64,000 nucleotides of DNA, from positions 186,001 through 250,000 of the forward strand of contig JACKOV010000005.1 of NCBI GenBank assembly GCA_024234075.1. The letters run 5' to 3'. This document shows, in pieces, positions 40,769 through 49,572 of the stretch. The DNA comes from Nevskiaceae bacterium. GTDB lineage: Bacteria > Pseudomonadota > Gammaproteobacteria > Steroidobacterales > Steroidobacteraceae. The first letter of the stretch is position 1, and every line of letters begins with the position of its first letter. The position numbers and the translations under genes are program-made. The notes under the pieces were generated by a model. It saw only the letters and a program-made list of their open reading frames with translations, was not told the DNA's origin and did no database searches.

Positions 40769-42048
40769 AGCATATCCCGCAACCGATACCACGCCATTGC
40801 CAGCATCAACGCCGGCCGACGCAGTGCGAGCCCGCCGGGGAACTCGCGATGCGGAATCCGCGTGAACACGTCGAAACGTTCCGCAGTGCCGGCGATGGCC
40901 TCGGCAAGCAGCTTGCCGGCGACGCCGGCCAGCACGATGCCGTGGCCCGAAAACCCCTGCAGGAAATAGATATCGGATTCGAGCCGCCCGAAGTGCGGCG
41001 CGCGGTTCAGGGTGATGTCGAGATAGCCGCCCCAGGCGTGCTCGATCGGGGCGTCGGCCAATTGGGGAAACACGGCCAGCATGCGGGCTCGCGTCGCTCG
41101 CGCAGTGCCGAGTGGGTCCAGTCCCGAGTAACTGACGCGGCCGCCGAACAGCAGCCGGTGATCCGCAGACAGGCGGAAGTAGTCGAGTATCCAGTTCATG
41201 TCGGTCACCGCGGCGCGATTGGCGATCAGCGCGTTGGCGCGTTCGGCGCCGAGCGATGCGGTGGAGACGATGTAAGTACCGACGGTCATGATCCGCCGCG
41301 CCAGGGCCGGTGCGGTGGCGCCGAGATAGGCGTTGCCGCAGAGCGCCAGCTGGCGACAACGGACTTCGCCGTGCGGCGTGGTGACGCGGACTCGGCCCTC
41401 GGCGCGATCCCAGGTGAGTGCGCGGCTGCCTTCGAAGATCTGCGCGCCGTGGCTGGCAGCGGCCTTGACCAGGCCGAGGGTGTAGTTCAGGGGGTGCAGG
41501 TGCCCGCAATTGGGATCATAGGTGCCGCCGATGTACCGCCCGCTGGCCAGCAAGGTGCGCAGCTCGGTGCGTTCCAGCATGCGGATCGAGGTGTAGCCGT
41601 AGCGCTCGTGCAGGGTGTCGACTTCGGCGCGCAGTTCGGCCTGTTGCCTGGGCTTCAGGGCCACCTGCATCTGTCCGGCGACGTAGTCGCAATCGATCCG
41701 GTAGCGCGAGATCAGCTCACGCTGCAGTTGCAGGCCCTCGACGGTGATGTCCCAGATCCGGCGCGCATCCGCGGCACCGATCAGGCGCTCGAGCTTGGCC
41801 TGGCCGGCCGCGATACCGAACAGGGCCTGTGCGCCGCTGCGGCCGGAGGCGCCCCAGCCGATCCGCTGGGCTTCCAGCAGCACGACCGACAGACCGCGTT
41901 CGGCGAGGTGCAGTGCGGTCGAGCAGCCGGCGATGCCGCCGCCGACCACGCAGACATCGCAATCGACCGTGCCGGCGAGCGCCGGCCACTCGGCGGCGGG
42001 CTGGGCCGTATCGACGTAGTAGGACGGGACGTATGCGGCGCGACCCAT
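40765..42048 (-). CDS. puuB: Gamma-glutamylputrescine oxidase (PuuB-like FAD oxidoreductase)
   Basis: Oxidises gamma-glutamylputrescine to gamma-glutamyl-aminobutyraldehyde with release of ammonia and H2O2. The 427 residues follow E. coli PuuB closely: CDVCVVGGGIAGCSTALHLAERG (FAD Rossmann), GASGRSGAQ, IDCDYVAGQMQVALK, GHLHPLNYTLGL, DYFRLSADHRLLFGGRVSY and YFLQGFSGHGIVLAGVAGKL. Its TAG stop lies in the CTAG at the island's right edge, so the frame was preserved. It is 17 bp downstream of puuA in the same minus-strand operon. Its product would feed the PuuC-like dehydrogenase at 2989-4488. Confidence 0.9.
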   Translation of the reverse strand: MGRAAYVPSYYVDTAQPAAEWPALAGTVDCDVCVVGGGIAGCSTALHLAERGLSVVLLEAQRIGWGASGRSGAQALFGIAAGQAKLERLIGAADARRIWDITVEGLQLQRELISRYRIDCDYVAGQMQVALKPRQQAELRAEVDTLHERYGYTSIRMLERTELRTLLASGRYIGGTYDPNCGHLHPLNYTLGLVKAAASHGAQIFEGSRALTWDRAEGRVRVTTPHGEVRCRQLALCGNAYLGATAPALARRIMTVGTYIVSTASLGAERANALIANRAAVTDMNWILDYFRLSADHRLLFGGRVSYSGLDPLGTARATRARMLAVFPQLADAPIEHAWGGYLDITLNRAPHFGRLESDIYFLQGFSGHGIVLAGVAGKLLAEAIAGTAERFDVFTRIPHREFPGGLALRRPALMLAMAWYRLRDML

Positions 42049-42065
42049 GGTGTTCGGGGCGCGGC

Positions 42066-43463
42066 TCAGGCCGGCCCCAGCCAGCGCTCGATCTCGAGAG
42101 GCGAGACGTGTGATTCGAACTCGTCGAGCTCGCTACGTCGCAGCACGCCATACAGCTCGGTGAACGGCCGCCCGAGATACTCCTCGGCGAAGCGGCTGCC
42201 GGCGAAACGCTCCAGTGCCGCCGGCCAGTACCGGGGCAGGGGTTCGGCGGGCGACGACGGGACGGGCTGGTAGGCATTGCCGTCGAGTGGTGGGGGCGGC
42301 TCCTCGCCGCGCGACAGTCCGCGGTGGATGCCGGCGAGCACCCAGGCGACGAGCAGGTAGGGGTTGGCGTCGGCGCCGGCGAGCCGGTGTTCGATCCGGC
42401 GGTTGTCGGCATCGCTGTGCGGGATCCGCAAGGCGGCGCCGCGGTTGTTGAGCGACCAGTTGGCCGCCAGCGGCACATAGGTCTCGGGGCGGAAACGGCG
42501 ATAGGAATTGGGTCCTGGGGCGCAGATCGCCATGCCGTCGGCCAGCGTATCGAGCAGTCCGCGGATCGCATGGCGCAGGTCCGCCGAGCCGGTGGGCGAG
42601 GCAGCGGCGAACAGGTTGCGGCCGCCGGCATCCAGCAGACTGGCATGCACATGCAGCCCCGAGCCGGCCTTGTCGCGATAGGGCTTGGGCAGGAAGGTGG
42701 CCTCGCAGCCGTGGGCGCGGGCGACATGCTTGACGATCCGCTTGAAGCGCAGCGCCTGGTCGCAGGCCGCCAGCGCGTCCGGGCGATGCGCGAGATTGAC
42801 CTCGAACTGGCCTGGACCGTGCTCTGCCAGGGCCGTGGTCGCGGGCACGTCCTGGGCCTGGCAGGCAGTGTCGATGTCGGAAAGAACAGCTGAATATTCA
42901 GATACATCCAGCATGGAGTTGATCTGTATGCCGAACTTGCGGCGGCCGCTCAGCGGTCCCCTGGGCGGCTGCGGCAGGTGATCGGGGTCGCGCTCCCGAT
43001 CGATCAGATAGAACTCGTACTCGAGCGCGACTACGGGGGTCAGGTTCAGACGATGGAAGCGGTCCAGCACCCGCGCCAGCACCTGTCGGGGGTCGGCGAA
43101 AAAGGGCCGGCCGTCGCTCTCGTACATGCTCAGCTGCAGCTGGGCAACACCGTCGCGGCTCAACCAGGGCACGGGCCGCAGGCTGCCGGGAATCGGGCGG
43201 CAGGGTCGGTCGGCGTCGCCATCGTCGAAGCCGAGGCCGCTGGCTTCGCAGGTCTGGCCGAGGACGTCGAGCGCGAACATTGAGCCGGGCAAGAGCATGC
43301 CGGATTCGTAGAGGCGGGCGATGCCGGCCCGATCGATCCGCTTGCCGCGTTCGACGGTGTTCAGGTCGTGCAGGAAGGCGTCGAAAAAGCGGATGTCCGG
43401 GTGCGCCTGCAGGAAGGCGTCCAGCTCCATGGCAACGGTGGTCGGCATCTTGGATGGCAGCAT
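42066..43463 (-). CDS. puuA: Gamma-glutamylputrescine synthetase (PuuA/SpuI-like, glutamine synthetase fold)
   Basis: ATP-dependent ligation of glutamate to putrescine; 465 residues. The glutamine synthetase fold shows DLNTVERGKRIDRAGIARLYESGMLLPGSMFALDVLG, LEYEFYLID and GPGQFEVNL (metal Glu residues), GSGLHVHASL (metal His), and the ATP/substrate loop NSYRRFRPETYVP. The C-terminal EFESHVSPLEIERWL matches PuuA. The start may be ATG 43463, 43448 or 43430; none has a clear ribosome-binding site. It is divergent from puuD and upstream of puuB, the layout of spuI opposite spuA in Pseudomonas. Confidence 0.88.
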   Translation of the reverse strand: MLPSKMPTTVAMELDAFLQAHPDIRFFDAFLHDLNTVERGKRIDRAGIARLYESGMLLPGSMFALDVLGQTCEASGLGFDDGDADRPCRPIPGSLRPVPWLSRDGVAQLQLSMYESDGRPFFADPRQVLARVLDRFHRLNLTPVVALEYEFYLIDRERDPDHLPQPPRGPLSGRRKFGIQINSMLDVSEYSAVLSDIDTACQAQDVPATTALAEHGPGQFEVNLAHRPDALAACDQALRFKRIVKHVARAHGCEATFLPKPYRDKAGSGLHVHASLLDAGGRNLFAAASPTGSADLRHAIRGLLDTLADGMAICAPGPNSYRRFRPETYVPLAANWSLNNRGAALRIPHSDADNRRIEHRLAGADANPYLLVAWVLAGIHRGLSRGEEPPPPLDGNAYQPVPSSPAEPLPRYWPAALERFAGSRFAEEYLGRPFTELYGVLRRSELDEFESHVSPLEIERWLGPA

Positions 43464-43566
43464 AGTGGTAGCTGTCCGACAGCGGCAATGTGCTCTAATG
43501 GGAACTCGTACAGGCAGCTGATCTTCCGAAGGTTCGTGTCTGTATATATATGAAAATCATGTTGTT
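43464..43566. promoter_or_regulatory. Divergent puuA/puuD control region with palindrome
   Basis: These 103 bp must hold both promoters of the polyamine locus. A perfect 6-1-6 palindrome, GCTGTC-C-GACAGC (43471-43483), lies 7 bp upstream of the puuA start. On the puuD side an AT-rich run (TATATATATG, about 43544-43553) may serve as -10. Polyamine control is likely, but no regulator gene is in the window. Confidence 0.5.
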
Positions 43567-44337
43567 ATGAGTTTTTTCTCAAGAAGGCCTGTCATCGGCA
43601 TCCCGGCCGACCGCCGCCTGGTCAAGGCGCACCCCTTCCACTCGGTCGGGGAAAAGTACATCGAGGCGATCGTGCGGGCGGCCGACGCGCTGCCGGTCCT
43701 GATTCCGGTGTTGCCGCGGCCGTTGGCGCTGGAGGAGATCCTGACGGTGGTCGACGGTGTGCTGTTCACCGGCAGTCCCTCGAACGTCGAGCCGCAGCGC
43801 TACGGCGGTGAGCCGAGTGCCGCGGGCACGCTGCATGATCCGCAGCGCGACACGACCACACTGGCGCTGATCCCGGCGGCGATCGCTGCGGCGATCCCGG
43901 TGCTCGGCATCTGTCGTGGGCTGCAGGAAATGAATGTCGCGTTTGGCGGCACGCTGTGGCAGGACGTCGGTCCGGCGCGTGGCCTGCTGCGGCACAGTGA
44001 AGATCCGGGCCAGCCGCTGGACGTGCAATACGGGCCGGCCCACGAGGTGCAGCTCGAATCCGGCAGCCCGCTGCGTGAGTGGGCCGGCGGTGCGGAGCGG
44101 GTGCGCGTCAACTCGGTGCATTCGCAGGGCGTGCGCGAGCTGGCTCCCGGGCTGCGGGTCGAAGCGCGTGCGCCCGACGGTCTGGTCGAGGCCTTCAGCG
44201 TCGCGGCAGCGCCGGCGTTTGCGTTCGCGGTGCAGTGGCATCCCGAGTGGCAAGTGATGGACAACGATTTCTCGCGTGCCTTGTTTGCGGCTTTTGGCGC
44301 CGCGGCGCGCGCCAGGGTGGCGTCGAGACAGAGCTGA
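43567..44337 (+). CDS. puuD: Gamma-glutamyl-GABA hydrolase (PuuD/SpuA)
   Basis: Class I glutamine amidotransferase-like hydrolase that releases GABA and glutamate from gamma-glutamyl-GABA; 256 residues. Nucleophile Cys116 in LGICRGLQEMNVAFGG and the His in VQWHPEW with its following Glu complete the triad. FTGSPSNVEPQRYGG is the usual PuuD loop. No good Shine-Dalgarno precedes ATG 43567. It is the first gene of the plus-strand spu/pot run and is followed after 67 bp by a second glutamine synthetase-like gene, as in spuA-spuB of Pseudomonas. Confidence 0.9.
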   Translation: MSFFSRRPVIGIPADRRLVKAHPFHSVGEKYIEAIVRAADALPVLIPVLPRPLALEEILTVVDGVLFTGSPSNVEPQRYGGEPSAAGTLHDPQRDTTTLALIPAAIAAAIPVLGICRGLQEMNVAFGGTLWQDVGPARGLLRHSEDPGQPLDVQYGPAHEVQLESGSPLREWAGGAERVRVNSVHSQGVRELAPGLRVEARAPDGLVEAFSVAAAPAFAFAVQWHPEWQVMDNDFSRALFAAFGAAARARVASRQS

Positions 44338-44404
44338 ACCGCAGGCGCGGGTCGGTCGCAAGGGGCGGCGAGGTCGTGTCATCGCTCACGAACCAGGTGT
44401 TTGT

Positions 44405-45745
44405 ATGGCCAACGATATCGCACAGTTTTTCCGCGACCACGGCATCCAGGAGGTCGAGGCGATCGTGCCCGACATGGCGGGCATCGCCCGCGGCAAGGTT
44501 ATGCCCGCGGAAAAATTCGCCGAAGACCAGGGCATGCGGCTGCCGGAGGCGATATTCCTGCAGACCGTGACCGGCGACTATCCGGAGGACACCAGCAAGG
44601 CGATGAGTCCGGCCGAGATCGACATCATCCTCAAGCCGGATCCGCGCACGGTGCGGCGTGTGCCCTGGGCCGCGGAGCCGACCGCACAGGTGATCCACGA
44701 TTGTTTCTACGCCGACGGGAACCGGGTGAAGATGGCGCCGCGCGAAGTGTTGCGGCACGTGCTCGACCTGTACGCGCAAAAGGGCTGGGATCCGGTGGTC
44801 GCGCCGGAGCTGGAGTTCTACCTGGTCGAGCCGAACATCGATGCCGACTATCCGCTGAAGCCGCCGATCGGCCGTTCCGGCCGTGCCGAGCCGGGGCGTC
44901 AGTCCTACAGCATCGCCGCGGTCAACGAGTTCGATCCGCTGTTCGACGATGTCTACCAGTTCTGCGAGGACCAGGATATCGAGATCGACACCCTGATCCA
45001 CGAAGACGGGCCGGCGCAGATGGAGATCAATCTGCTGCACGGCAATGCGCTCGACCTGGCCGACCAGGCGTTCATGTTCAAGCGCACCGCGCGCGAGGCG
45101 GCGCTGCGCCACAAGATGTATTGCACCTTCATGGCCAAGCCGCATGCCAAGGAACCGGGCAGCGCGATGCACATCCACCAGAGCGTGATCGACAGCGACA
45201 GCGGCCGGAACGTCTTCTCCAATCTGGACGGCACGCCGACACGACTGTTTTTCGCGCATATCGCCGGGCTGCAGCGCTACCTGCCGGCGGCGATGGCCCT
45301 GCTCGCACCCAACGTCAATTCCTATCGACGGATCACCCGTTTCCAGGTGGCGCCGATCAACGTCCAGTGGGGCTACGACAATCGCACCGCCGGGCTGCGG
45401 GTACCGATGTCGGATGCGCAGTCGCGGCGGGTCGAGAACCGCCTGTCCGGCGCCGATGCCAATCCCTATCTCGCGATCGCCGCATCGCTGGCCTGCGGCT
45501 ACCTCGGCATGGTGGAGGGCCTGACCCCGACCGAGCCGATTACCGGCAGCGCACACGATCTGCCGTTTTCGCTGCCGCGCAGCCTCGACGATGCGATCCG
45601 CGGCCTGCGCGGCTGCGGCCCTTTGATCGAGCTGCTCGGCGAGGCGTTTGTCGCGGCCTTCACCCTGGTCAAGGAAGCCGAATACGAGGTCTTCCTGCAG
45701 GTCATCAGCTCGTGGGAGCGCGAGCACTTGTTGCTGAACGTATGA
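44405..45745 (+). CDS. spuB: Second gamma-glutamylpolyamine synthetase (SpuB-like, glutamine synthetase fold)
   Basis: Glutamine synthetase-fold ligase of 446 residues, distinct from puuA in the same locus. Seen: IVPDMAGIARGKVMPAEKF, LEFYLVEPN, DGPAQMEINL, GSAMHIHQSV and NSYRRITRFQVAPINVQWGYDNR, then GADANPYLAIAASLACGYLG. Two such enzymes in one locus suggest different polyamine preferences (for example putrescine against spermidine or diaminopropane), as with the several Glu-polyamine ligases of Pseudomonas. Its stop overlaps the spuC start (ATGA). Confidence 0.85.
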   Translation: MANDIAQFFRDHGIQEVEAIVPDMAGIARGKVMPAEKFAEDQGMRLPEAIFLQTVTGDYPEDTSKAMSPAEIDIILKPDPRTVRRVPWAAEPTAQVIHDCFYADGNRVKMAPREVLRHVLDLYAQKGWDPVVAPELEFYLVEPNIDADYPLKPPIGRSGRAEPGRQSYSIAAVNEFDPLFDDVYQFCEDQDIEIDTLIHEDGPAQMEINLLHGNALDLADQAFMFKRTAREAALRHKMYCTFMAKPHAKEPGSAMHIHQSVIDSDSGRNVFSNLDGTPTRLFFAHIAGLQRYLPAAMALLAPNVNSYRRITRFQVAPINVQWGYDNRTAGLRVPMSDAQSRRVENRLSGADANPYLAIAASLACGYLGMVEGLTPTEPITGSAHDLPFSLPRSLDDAIRGLRGCGPLIELLGEAFVAAFTLVKEAEYEVFLQVISSWEREHLLLNV

Positions 45746-47115
45746 GTCGCGACACGGCAGCGTGGCGCGCGCTCGACAGCGCCCACTATCTCCATCCCTT
45801 CACCGACCACAAGGGGTTGGCGGCCAAGGGGGCGCGAATCGTCACCCGCGCCGAAGGCGTCTGGCTGGAGGATTCGGACGGCAACCGTCTGCTCGATGGC
45901 ATGGCGGGGTTGTGGTGCGTGGCGCTCGGCTATGGCCGGCGCGAGCTGGCCGAAGCGGCCTACCGGCAGATGCTCGAACTGCCGTACTACAACAGCTTCT
46001 TCCAGTCGGCGACGCCACCGGCGATCGAGCTCGCCGGAGTGCTGGCCGAGCTGACGCCGCCGCAGTTCCGGCATGCCTTCCTGACCGGCTCGGGCAGCGA
46101 GGCCAACGACACCCTGGTACGGCTGGTGCGCCGCTATTGGGCCTTGCGCGGCGAGCCGCAGCGCGACGTGATCATCAGCCGCTGGAACGGCTACCACGGC
46201 AGCACCATGGCCGGTGCGTCGCTGGGCGGGATGAAGCCGATGCATGCCCAGGGCGGGTTGCCGATCCCGGGGATAGTGCACATCGGCCAGCCTTACTGGT
46301 TCGAATGCGGTGGCGACCTGGATCCGCAGGAGTTCGGCCTGCGTGCCGCGCGCGAGCTCGAGGCCAAGATTCTGGAACTCGGGCCGTCGCGGGTGGCGGC
46401 GTTCATCGGCGAGCCGGTGCAGGGGGCCGGTGGCGTGGTCATCCCACCGGAGAGTTACTGGCCCGAGATCCAGCGGATCGTCGATCGCTACGGGATCCTG
46501 CTCGCCTCCGACGAGGTGATCTGCGGCTTCGGCCGGACCGGTAGCTGGTTCGGCTGCGAACATTTCGGCACCCGGCCGGATTTCATGACGCTGGCCAAGG
46601 CGATCACCTCCGGTTACCAGCCGCTCGGGGCGCTGATGATCGCCGACCGGGTCGCCGAGGTGCTGATCGAGAAGGGCGGGGAGCTGGCTCACGGTTTCAC
46701 CTACTCCGGTCATCCGGTGGCCTGCGCCGTGGCACTGGAAAACCTGCGTCTGCTGCGGGCCGAGCGCGTGGTCGAACGGGTCCACGACGAACTCGCGCCG
46801 TACTGGGCGGGCCGCTGGCGCGAGCTTGCCGCGCACCCGCTGGTTGGCGAGGCGCGCTGTCTCGGCCTGTTCGGTGCCATCGAACTCGTGCCTCGCAAGC
46901 CGTCGAGACAATTCTTCGCGTCGCGCGGCGAAATCGGCCTGCGCTGCCGCGAACTCTGCCTGCGCAACGGCCTGGTGATGCGGGCGGTCTGGGATACCAT
47001 GATCGTCGCGCCACCGCTGGTGATCAGTCGCGACGAAATCGATCTGCTGCTCTCCAGGGCGGTGCGCTCGCTCGACGAGTTGCACCAGCAGTTGCGGCAC
47101 GAGGGTCTGGTCTGA
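45742..47115 (+). CDS. spuC: Putrescine/polyamine-pyruvate aminotransferase (SpuC-like, class III)
   Basis: PLP-dependent transaminase of 457 residues moving the terminal amine of putrescine or a related diamine to pyruvate. Seen: HYLHPFTDHKGLAAKGARIV, GLWCVALGYGRREL, LTGSGSEANDTLVRLVRRYW, WNGYHGSTMAGASLGG, and FIGEPVQGAGGVVIPPESYWPEI with the PLP Asp in LASDEVICGFGRTG. The Schiff-base Lys286 is in TLAKAITSGYQPLGA. It is translationally coupled to spuB. It offers a direct transamination route parallel to the gamma-glutamyl route. Confidence 0.9.
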   Translation: MSRDTAAWRALDSAHYLHPFTDHKGLAAKGARIVTRAEGVWLEDSDGNRLLDGMAGLWCVALGYGRRELAEAAYRQMLELPYYNSFFQSATPPAIELAGVLAELTPPQFRHAFLTGSGSEANDTLVRLVRRYWALRGEPQRDVIISRWNGYHGSTMAGASLGGMKPMHAQGGLPIPGIVHIGQPYWFECGGDLDPQEFGLRAARELEAKILELGPSRVAAFIGEPVQGAGGVVIPPESYWPEIQRIVDRYGILLASDEVICGFGRTGSWFGCEHFGTRPDFMTLAKAITSGYQPLGALMIADRVAEVLIEKGGELAHGFTYSGHPVACAVALENLRLLRAERVVERVHDELAPYWAGRWRELAAHPLVGEARCLGLFGAIELVPRKPSRQFFASRGEIGLRCRELCLRNGLVMRAVWDTMIVAPPLVISRDEIDLLLSRAVRSLDELHQQLRHEGLV

Positions 47116-47194
47116 GGCGAGGCTTCTCACCCCGGGGCGGCTGTTATATAAGTGCGCCAACACCGCCACCCCGACACCTCCTGGAGAACCCGTG
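47116..47194 (+). promoter_or_regulatory. Short intergenic region with possible potF promoter
   Basis: 79 bp between spuC and potF contain TTATATAA (47144-47151), a plausible -10 with no clear -35, and the potF ribosome-binding site GGAG (47183-47186). An internal promoter would let the transporter be expressed apart from the catabolic enzymes. Confidence 0.35.
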
Positions 47195-48349
47195 ATGAAG
47201 ACCTCCGTTCAGTTCCTCGCCCCGCCGACCGCGGTCTTGGCGGCGCTGCTGCTGGCCGGCTGCGGCCAGAAGCCTGCGGCGGGCCCGGAGACGCCGGCGG
47301 CTGCCGGCGGCGCCGACAGCGGCGAAGAGAAGGTGCTGAACGTCTACAACTGGTCCGATTACATCGACCCGAGCGTGCTCGAGGACTTCACCCGCGAGAC
47401 CGGCATCAAGATCAACTACGATGTCTTCGACTCCAACGAGGCGCTCGAGACCAAGCTGCTGACCGGCAATACCGGCTACGACATCGTCGTGCCTTCGGCG
47501 TCGTTCCTGGAGCGGCAGATCAAGGCGGGCGTGTTCCGCAAGCTCGATACCTCGCTGCTGCCCAATCTCAAGAACCTCGACCCCGAGATCACCCAGCGGG
47601 TCGCGCTGCATGACCCGGGCAACGAGCACTCCGTCAACTATCTCTGGGGGACCTCGGGCGTTGGCTACAACGTCGCCAAGATCAAGGAGCGCCTGCCGGA
47701 TGCGCCGGTGGACAGTTTCGCGATGTTCTACGATCCGCAGGTCGTTTCGAAGTTCAAGGATTGCGGCGTGACCTTGCTGGATGCGCCCTCCGAGGTGGTG
47801 GGTACGGTGCTGATCTGGCTCGGCAAGGATGCGAACAGCGAAAAGGCTGAAGATCTCGCAGCCGCCGAAAAGGTCCTGATGGCGATCCGCCCCTACGTCA
47901 AGTACGTCAACTCCTCGAAGTACATCGAGGACCTCGCCAACGGCGAGGTCTGTCTCTCGCTCGGCTGGTCGGGCGACGTGCTGCAGTCGCGCGACCGTGC
48001 CCGCGAGGCCGGCAAGGGTATCGAGGTCAACTACCTGATCCCGAGGGAAGGCGCGGTGATGTTCTTCGACATGCTGGCGATCCCGGCGGACGCCAAACGC
48101 CCGAAGAACGCGCACCTGTTCATCGACTACCTGCTGCGTCCGGAAATCGCGGCCAAGAACAGCGAGTTCGTGAATTTCGCCAACAGCAACGCGGCCTCCT
48201 GGCCGTTGATCTCCGAGGCGGTGCGCAACGATCGTGGTGTCTATCCGTCCGACGAGGTCAAGCCCAAGCTCGTGCCCGATCTGGCGGAGAGCCAGGAGTT
48301 CACGCGCCAGTTGACCCGCACCTGGACGCGCTTCAAGACCGGCAAGTAG
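47195..48349 (+). CDS. potF: Polyamine ABC transporter substrate-binding lipoprotein (PotF/SpuD-like)
   Basis: Periplasmic receptor for putrescine or spermidine, 384 residues. A signal peptide ends in LLLAGC with the lipidated Cys at residue 23, unlike the soluble E. coli PotF. A linker rich in Ala, Gly and Pro precedes the PotD/F fold: LNVYNWSDYIDPSVLEDFTRETGIKINYDVFDSNEALETKLL, YDIVVPS, NYLWGTSGVGYN and LSLGWSGDVLQSRDRA. Trp and Asp residues in these segments usually bind the polyamine. ATG 47195 fits GGAG at 47183; GTG 47192 is adjacent. There is one receptor here, where Pseudomonas has two (SpuD, SpuE). Confidence 0.9.
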   Translation: MKTSVQFLAPPTAVLAALLLAGCGQKPAAGPETPAAAGGADSGEEKVLNVYNWSDYIDPSVLEDFTRETGIKINYDVFDSNEALETKLLTGNTGYDIVVPSASFLERQIKAGVFRKLDTSLLPNLKNLDPEITQRVALHDPGNEHSVNYLWGTSGVGYNVAKIKERLPDAPVDSFAMFYDPQVVSKFKDCGVTLLDAPSEVVGTVLIWLGKDANSEKAEDLAAAEKVLMAIRPYVKYVNSSKYIEDLANGEVCLSLGWSGDVLQSRDRAREAGKGIEVNYLIPREGAVMFFDMLAIPADAKRPKNAHLFIDYLLRPEIAAKNSEFVNFANSNAASWPLISEAVRNDRGVYPSDEVKPKLVPDLAESQEFTRQLTRTWTRFKTGK

Positions 48350-48375
48350 TCGGCGCCGATTGGCGTCAAGGGCCA

Positions 48376-48397
48376 CCCGGGTGCACTCGCGCCCGGG
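48376..48397 (+). terminator. Strong hairpin between potF and potG
   Basis: A 9-bp stem (48376-48384 with 48389-48397, one G-U pair) closes the 4-nt loop ACTC. It lies 26 bp after the potF stop and 37 bp before the potG start, with no T-run. In binding-protein operons such structures attenuate readthrough or protect the receptor mRNA, so that the receptor is made in excess of the membrane subunits. That role is inferred here. Confidence 0.5.
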
Positions 48398-48434
48398 CGA
48401 CTCGGGGTCAGGGGTAGCACTACAAGAGCCCAGC

Positions 48435-49571
48435 ATGGCCGATAAACCGCCGGAGTCCACCTCGCAGCGCGCCATTGAGCCGGGCCGCGAATATGTTCGC
48501 ATCGAGAACGTCAGCAAGCGTTTCGGTGATTTCGTCGCGGTCGACAACGTCTCGCTGACGATCCTCAAGGGCGAGATCTTCTGCCTGCTGGGCGGCTCCG
48601 GCTGTGGCAAGACCACGCTGCTGCGCATGCTCGCGGGGTTCGAGACGCCGACTTCGGGGCGCATCTACATCGACGGCCAGGACATGTCGGACACGCCGCC
48701 CTATGCGCGTCCGGTCAACATGATGTTCCAGTCCTACGCGCTGTTCCCGCACATGACCGTGGCGAAGAACGTCGCGTTCGGGCTCGAGCAGGAGCGTCTT
48801 TCCAGGCCCGAGATCGAGCGGCGGGTGACCGAAATGCTCGAGATCGTCCGGCTCGGCGAGCTCGCACAGCGCAAGCCTCACCAGTTGTCGGGCGGGCAAC
48901 GGCAGCGGGTCGCGCTGGCCCGTGCGCTGGTCAAACGCCCCAAGCTGCTGCTGCTCGACGAGCCGCTCGGTGCGCTCGACAAGAAGCTGCGCGAGCACAC
49001 GCAGTTCGAGCTGATCAACCTGCAAGAGCGCCTCGGGGTCACCTTCATCGTCGTGACCCACGATCAGGAGGAGGCGATGACCCTGGCATCGCGGATCGGG
49101 GTCATGGATCGTGGCGAGATCGTCCAGGTCGGCACGCCTACCGACATCTACGAGTATCCGACCTCGAAATTCGTCGCGGATTTCATCGGCTCGGTCAACA
49201 TGTTCGAGGGCCAGCTGGTCGAGGACGAACCGGATCATGTCCGCATCCGCTGCCCGGAACTCGCCAACACGGTGTATGTCGACCATGGCATCAGTTCGGC
49301 GCCGGGCGCGACCGTCTGGGTGGCGATCCGGCCGGAGAAGATCGAGCTGTCGCGGCAGCGGCCGCCGGCCACCGAGAATGTCCAGCAGGGCGTCGTTAAG
49401 GAGATCGCCTACATGGGCGATCTCTCGGTCTACCTGGTCAAGCTCGACAACGACCGCATCGTGCGGGTTACGCTGCCCAACGTCGAACGCCATGCGGACG
49501 ACCGTATTTCCTGGGACGAGACCGTCTGGCTGAGCTGGCATCCGACCAGCCCCGTGGTGCTGGCGCAGTAG
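48435..49571 (+). CDS. potG: Polyamine ABC transporter ATP-binding protein (PotG)
   Basis: ATPase of 378 residues. Walker A GGSGCGKTT, Q-loop FQSYALFPHMTV, signature LSGGQRQRVALARAL, Walker B LLLLDEPLGALD and switch His in VVTHDQEEAM are complete. The C-terminal TOBE-like domain (WVAIRPEKIELSRQ, YMGDLSVYLVKL) is usual for PotA/PotG. ATG 48435 (MADKPPE) is preferred over upstream in-frame codons from 48360, which would cover the hairpin. One bp separates its stop from potH. Confidence 0.92.
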   Translation: MADKPPESTSQRAIEPGREYVRIENVSKRFGDFVAVDNVSLTILKGEIFCLLGGSGCGKTTLLRMLAGFETPTSGRIYIDGQDMSDTPPYARPVNMMFQSYALFPHMTVAKNVAFGLEQERLSRPEIERRVTEMLEIVRLGELAQRKPHQLSGGQRQRVALARALVKRPKLLLLDEPLGALDKKLREHTQFELINLQERLGVTFIVVTHDQEEAMTLASRIGVMDRGEIVQVGTPTDIYEYPTSKFVADFIGSVNMFEGQLVEDEPDHVRIRCPELANTVYVDHGISSAPGATVWVAIRPEKIELSRQRPPATENVQQGVVKEIAYMGDLSVYLVKLDNDRIVRVTLPNVERHADDRISWDETVWLSWHPTSPVVLAQ

Positions 49572-49572
49572 C

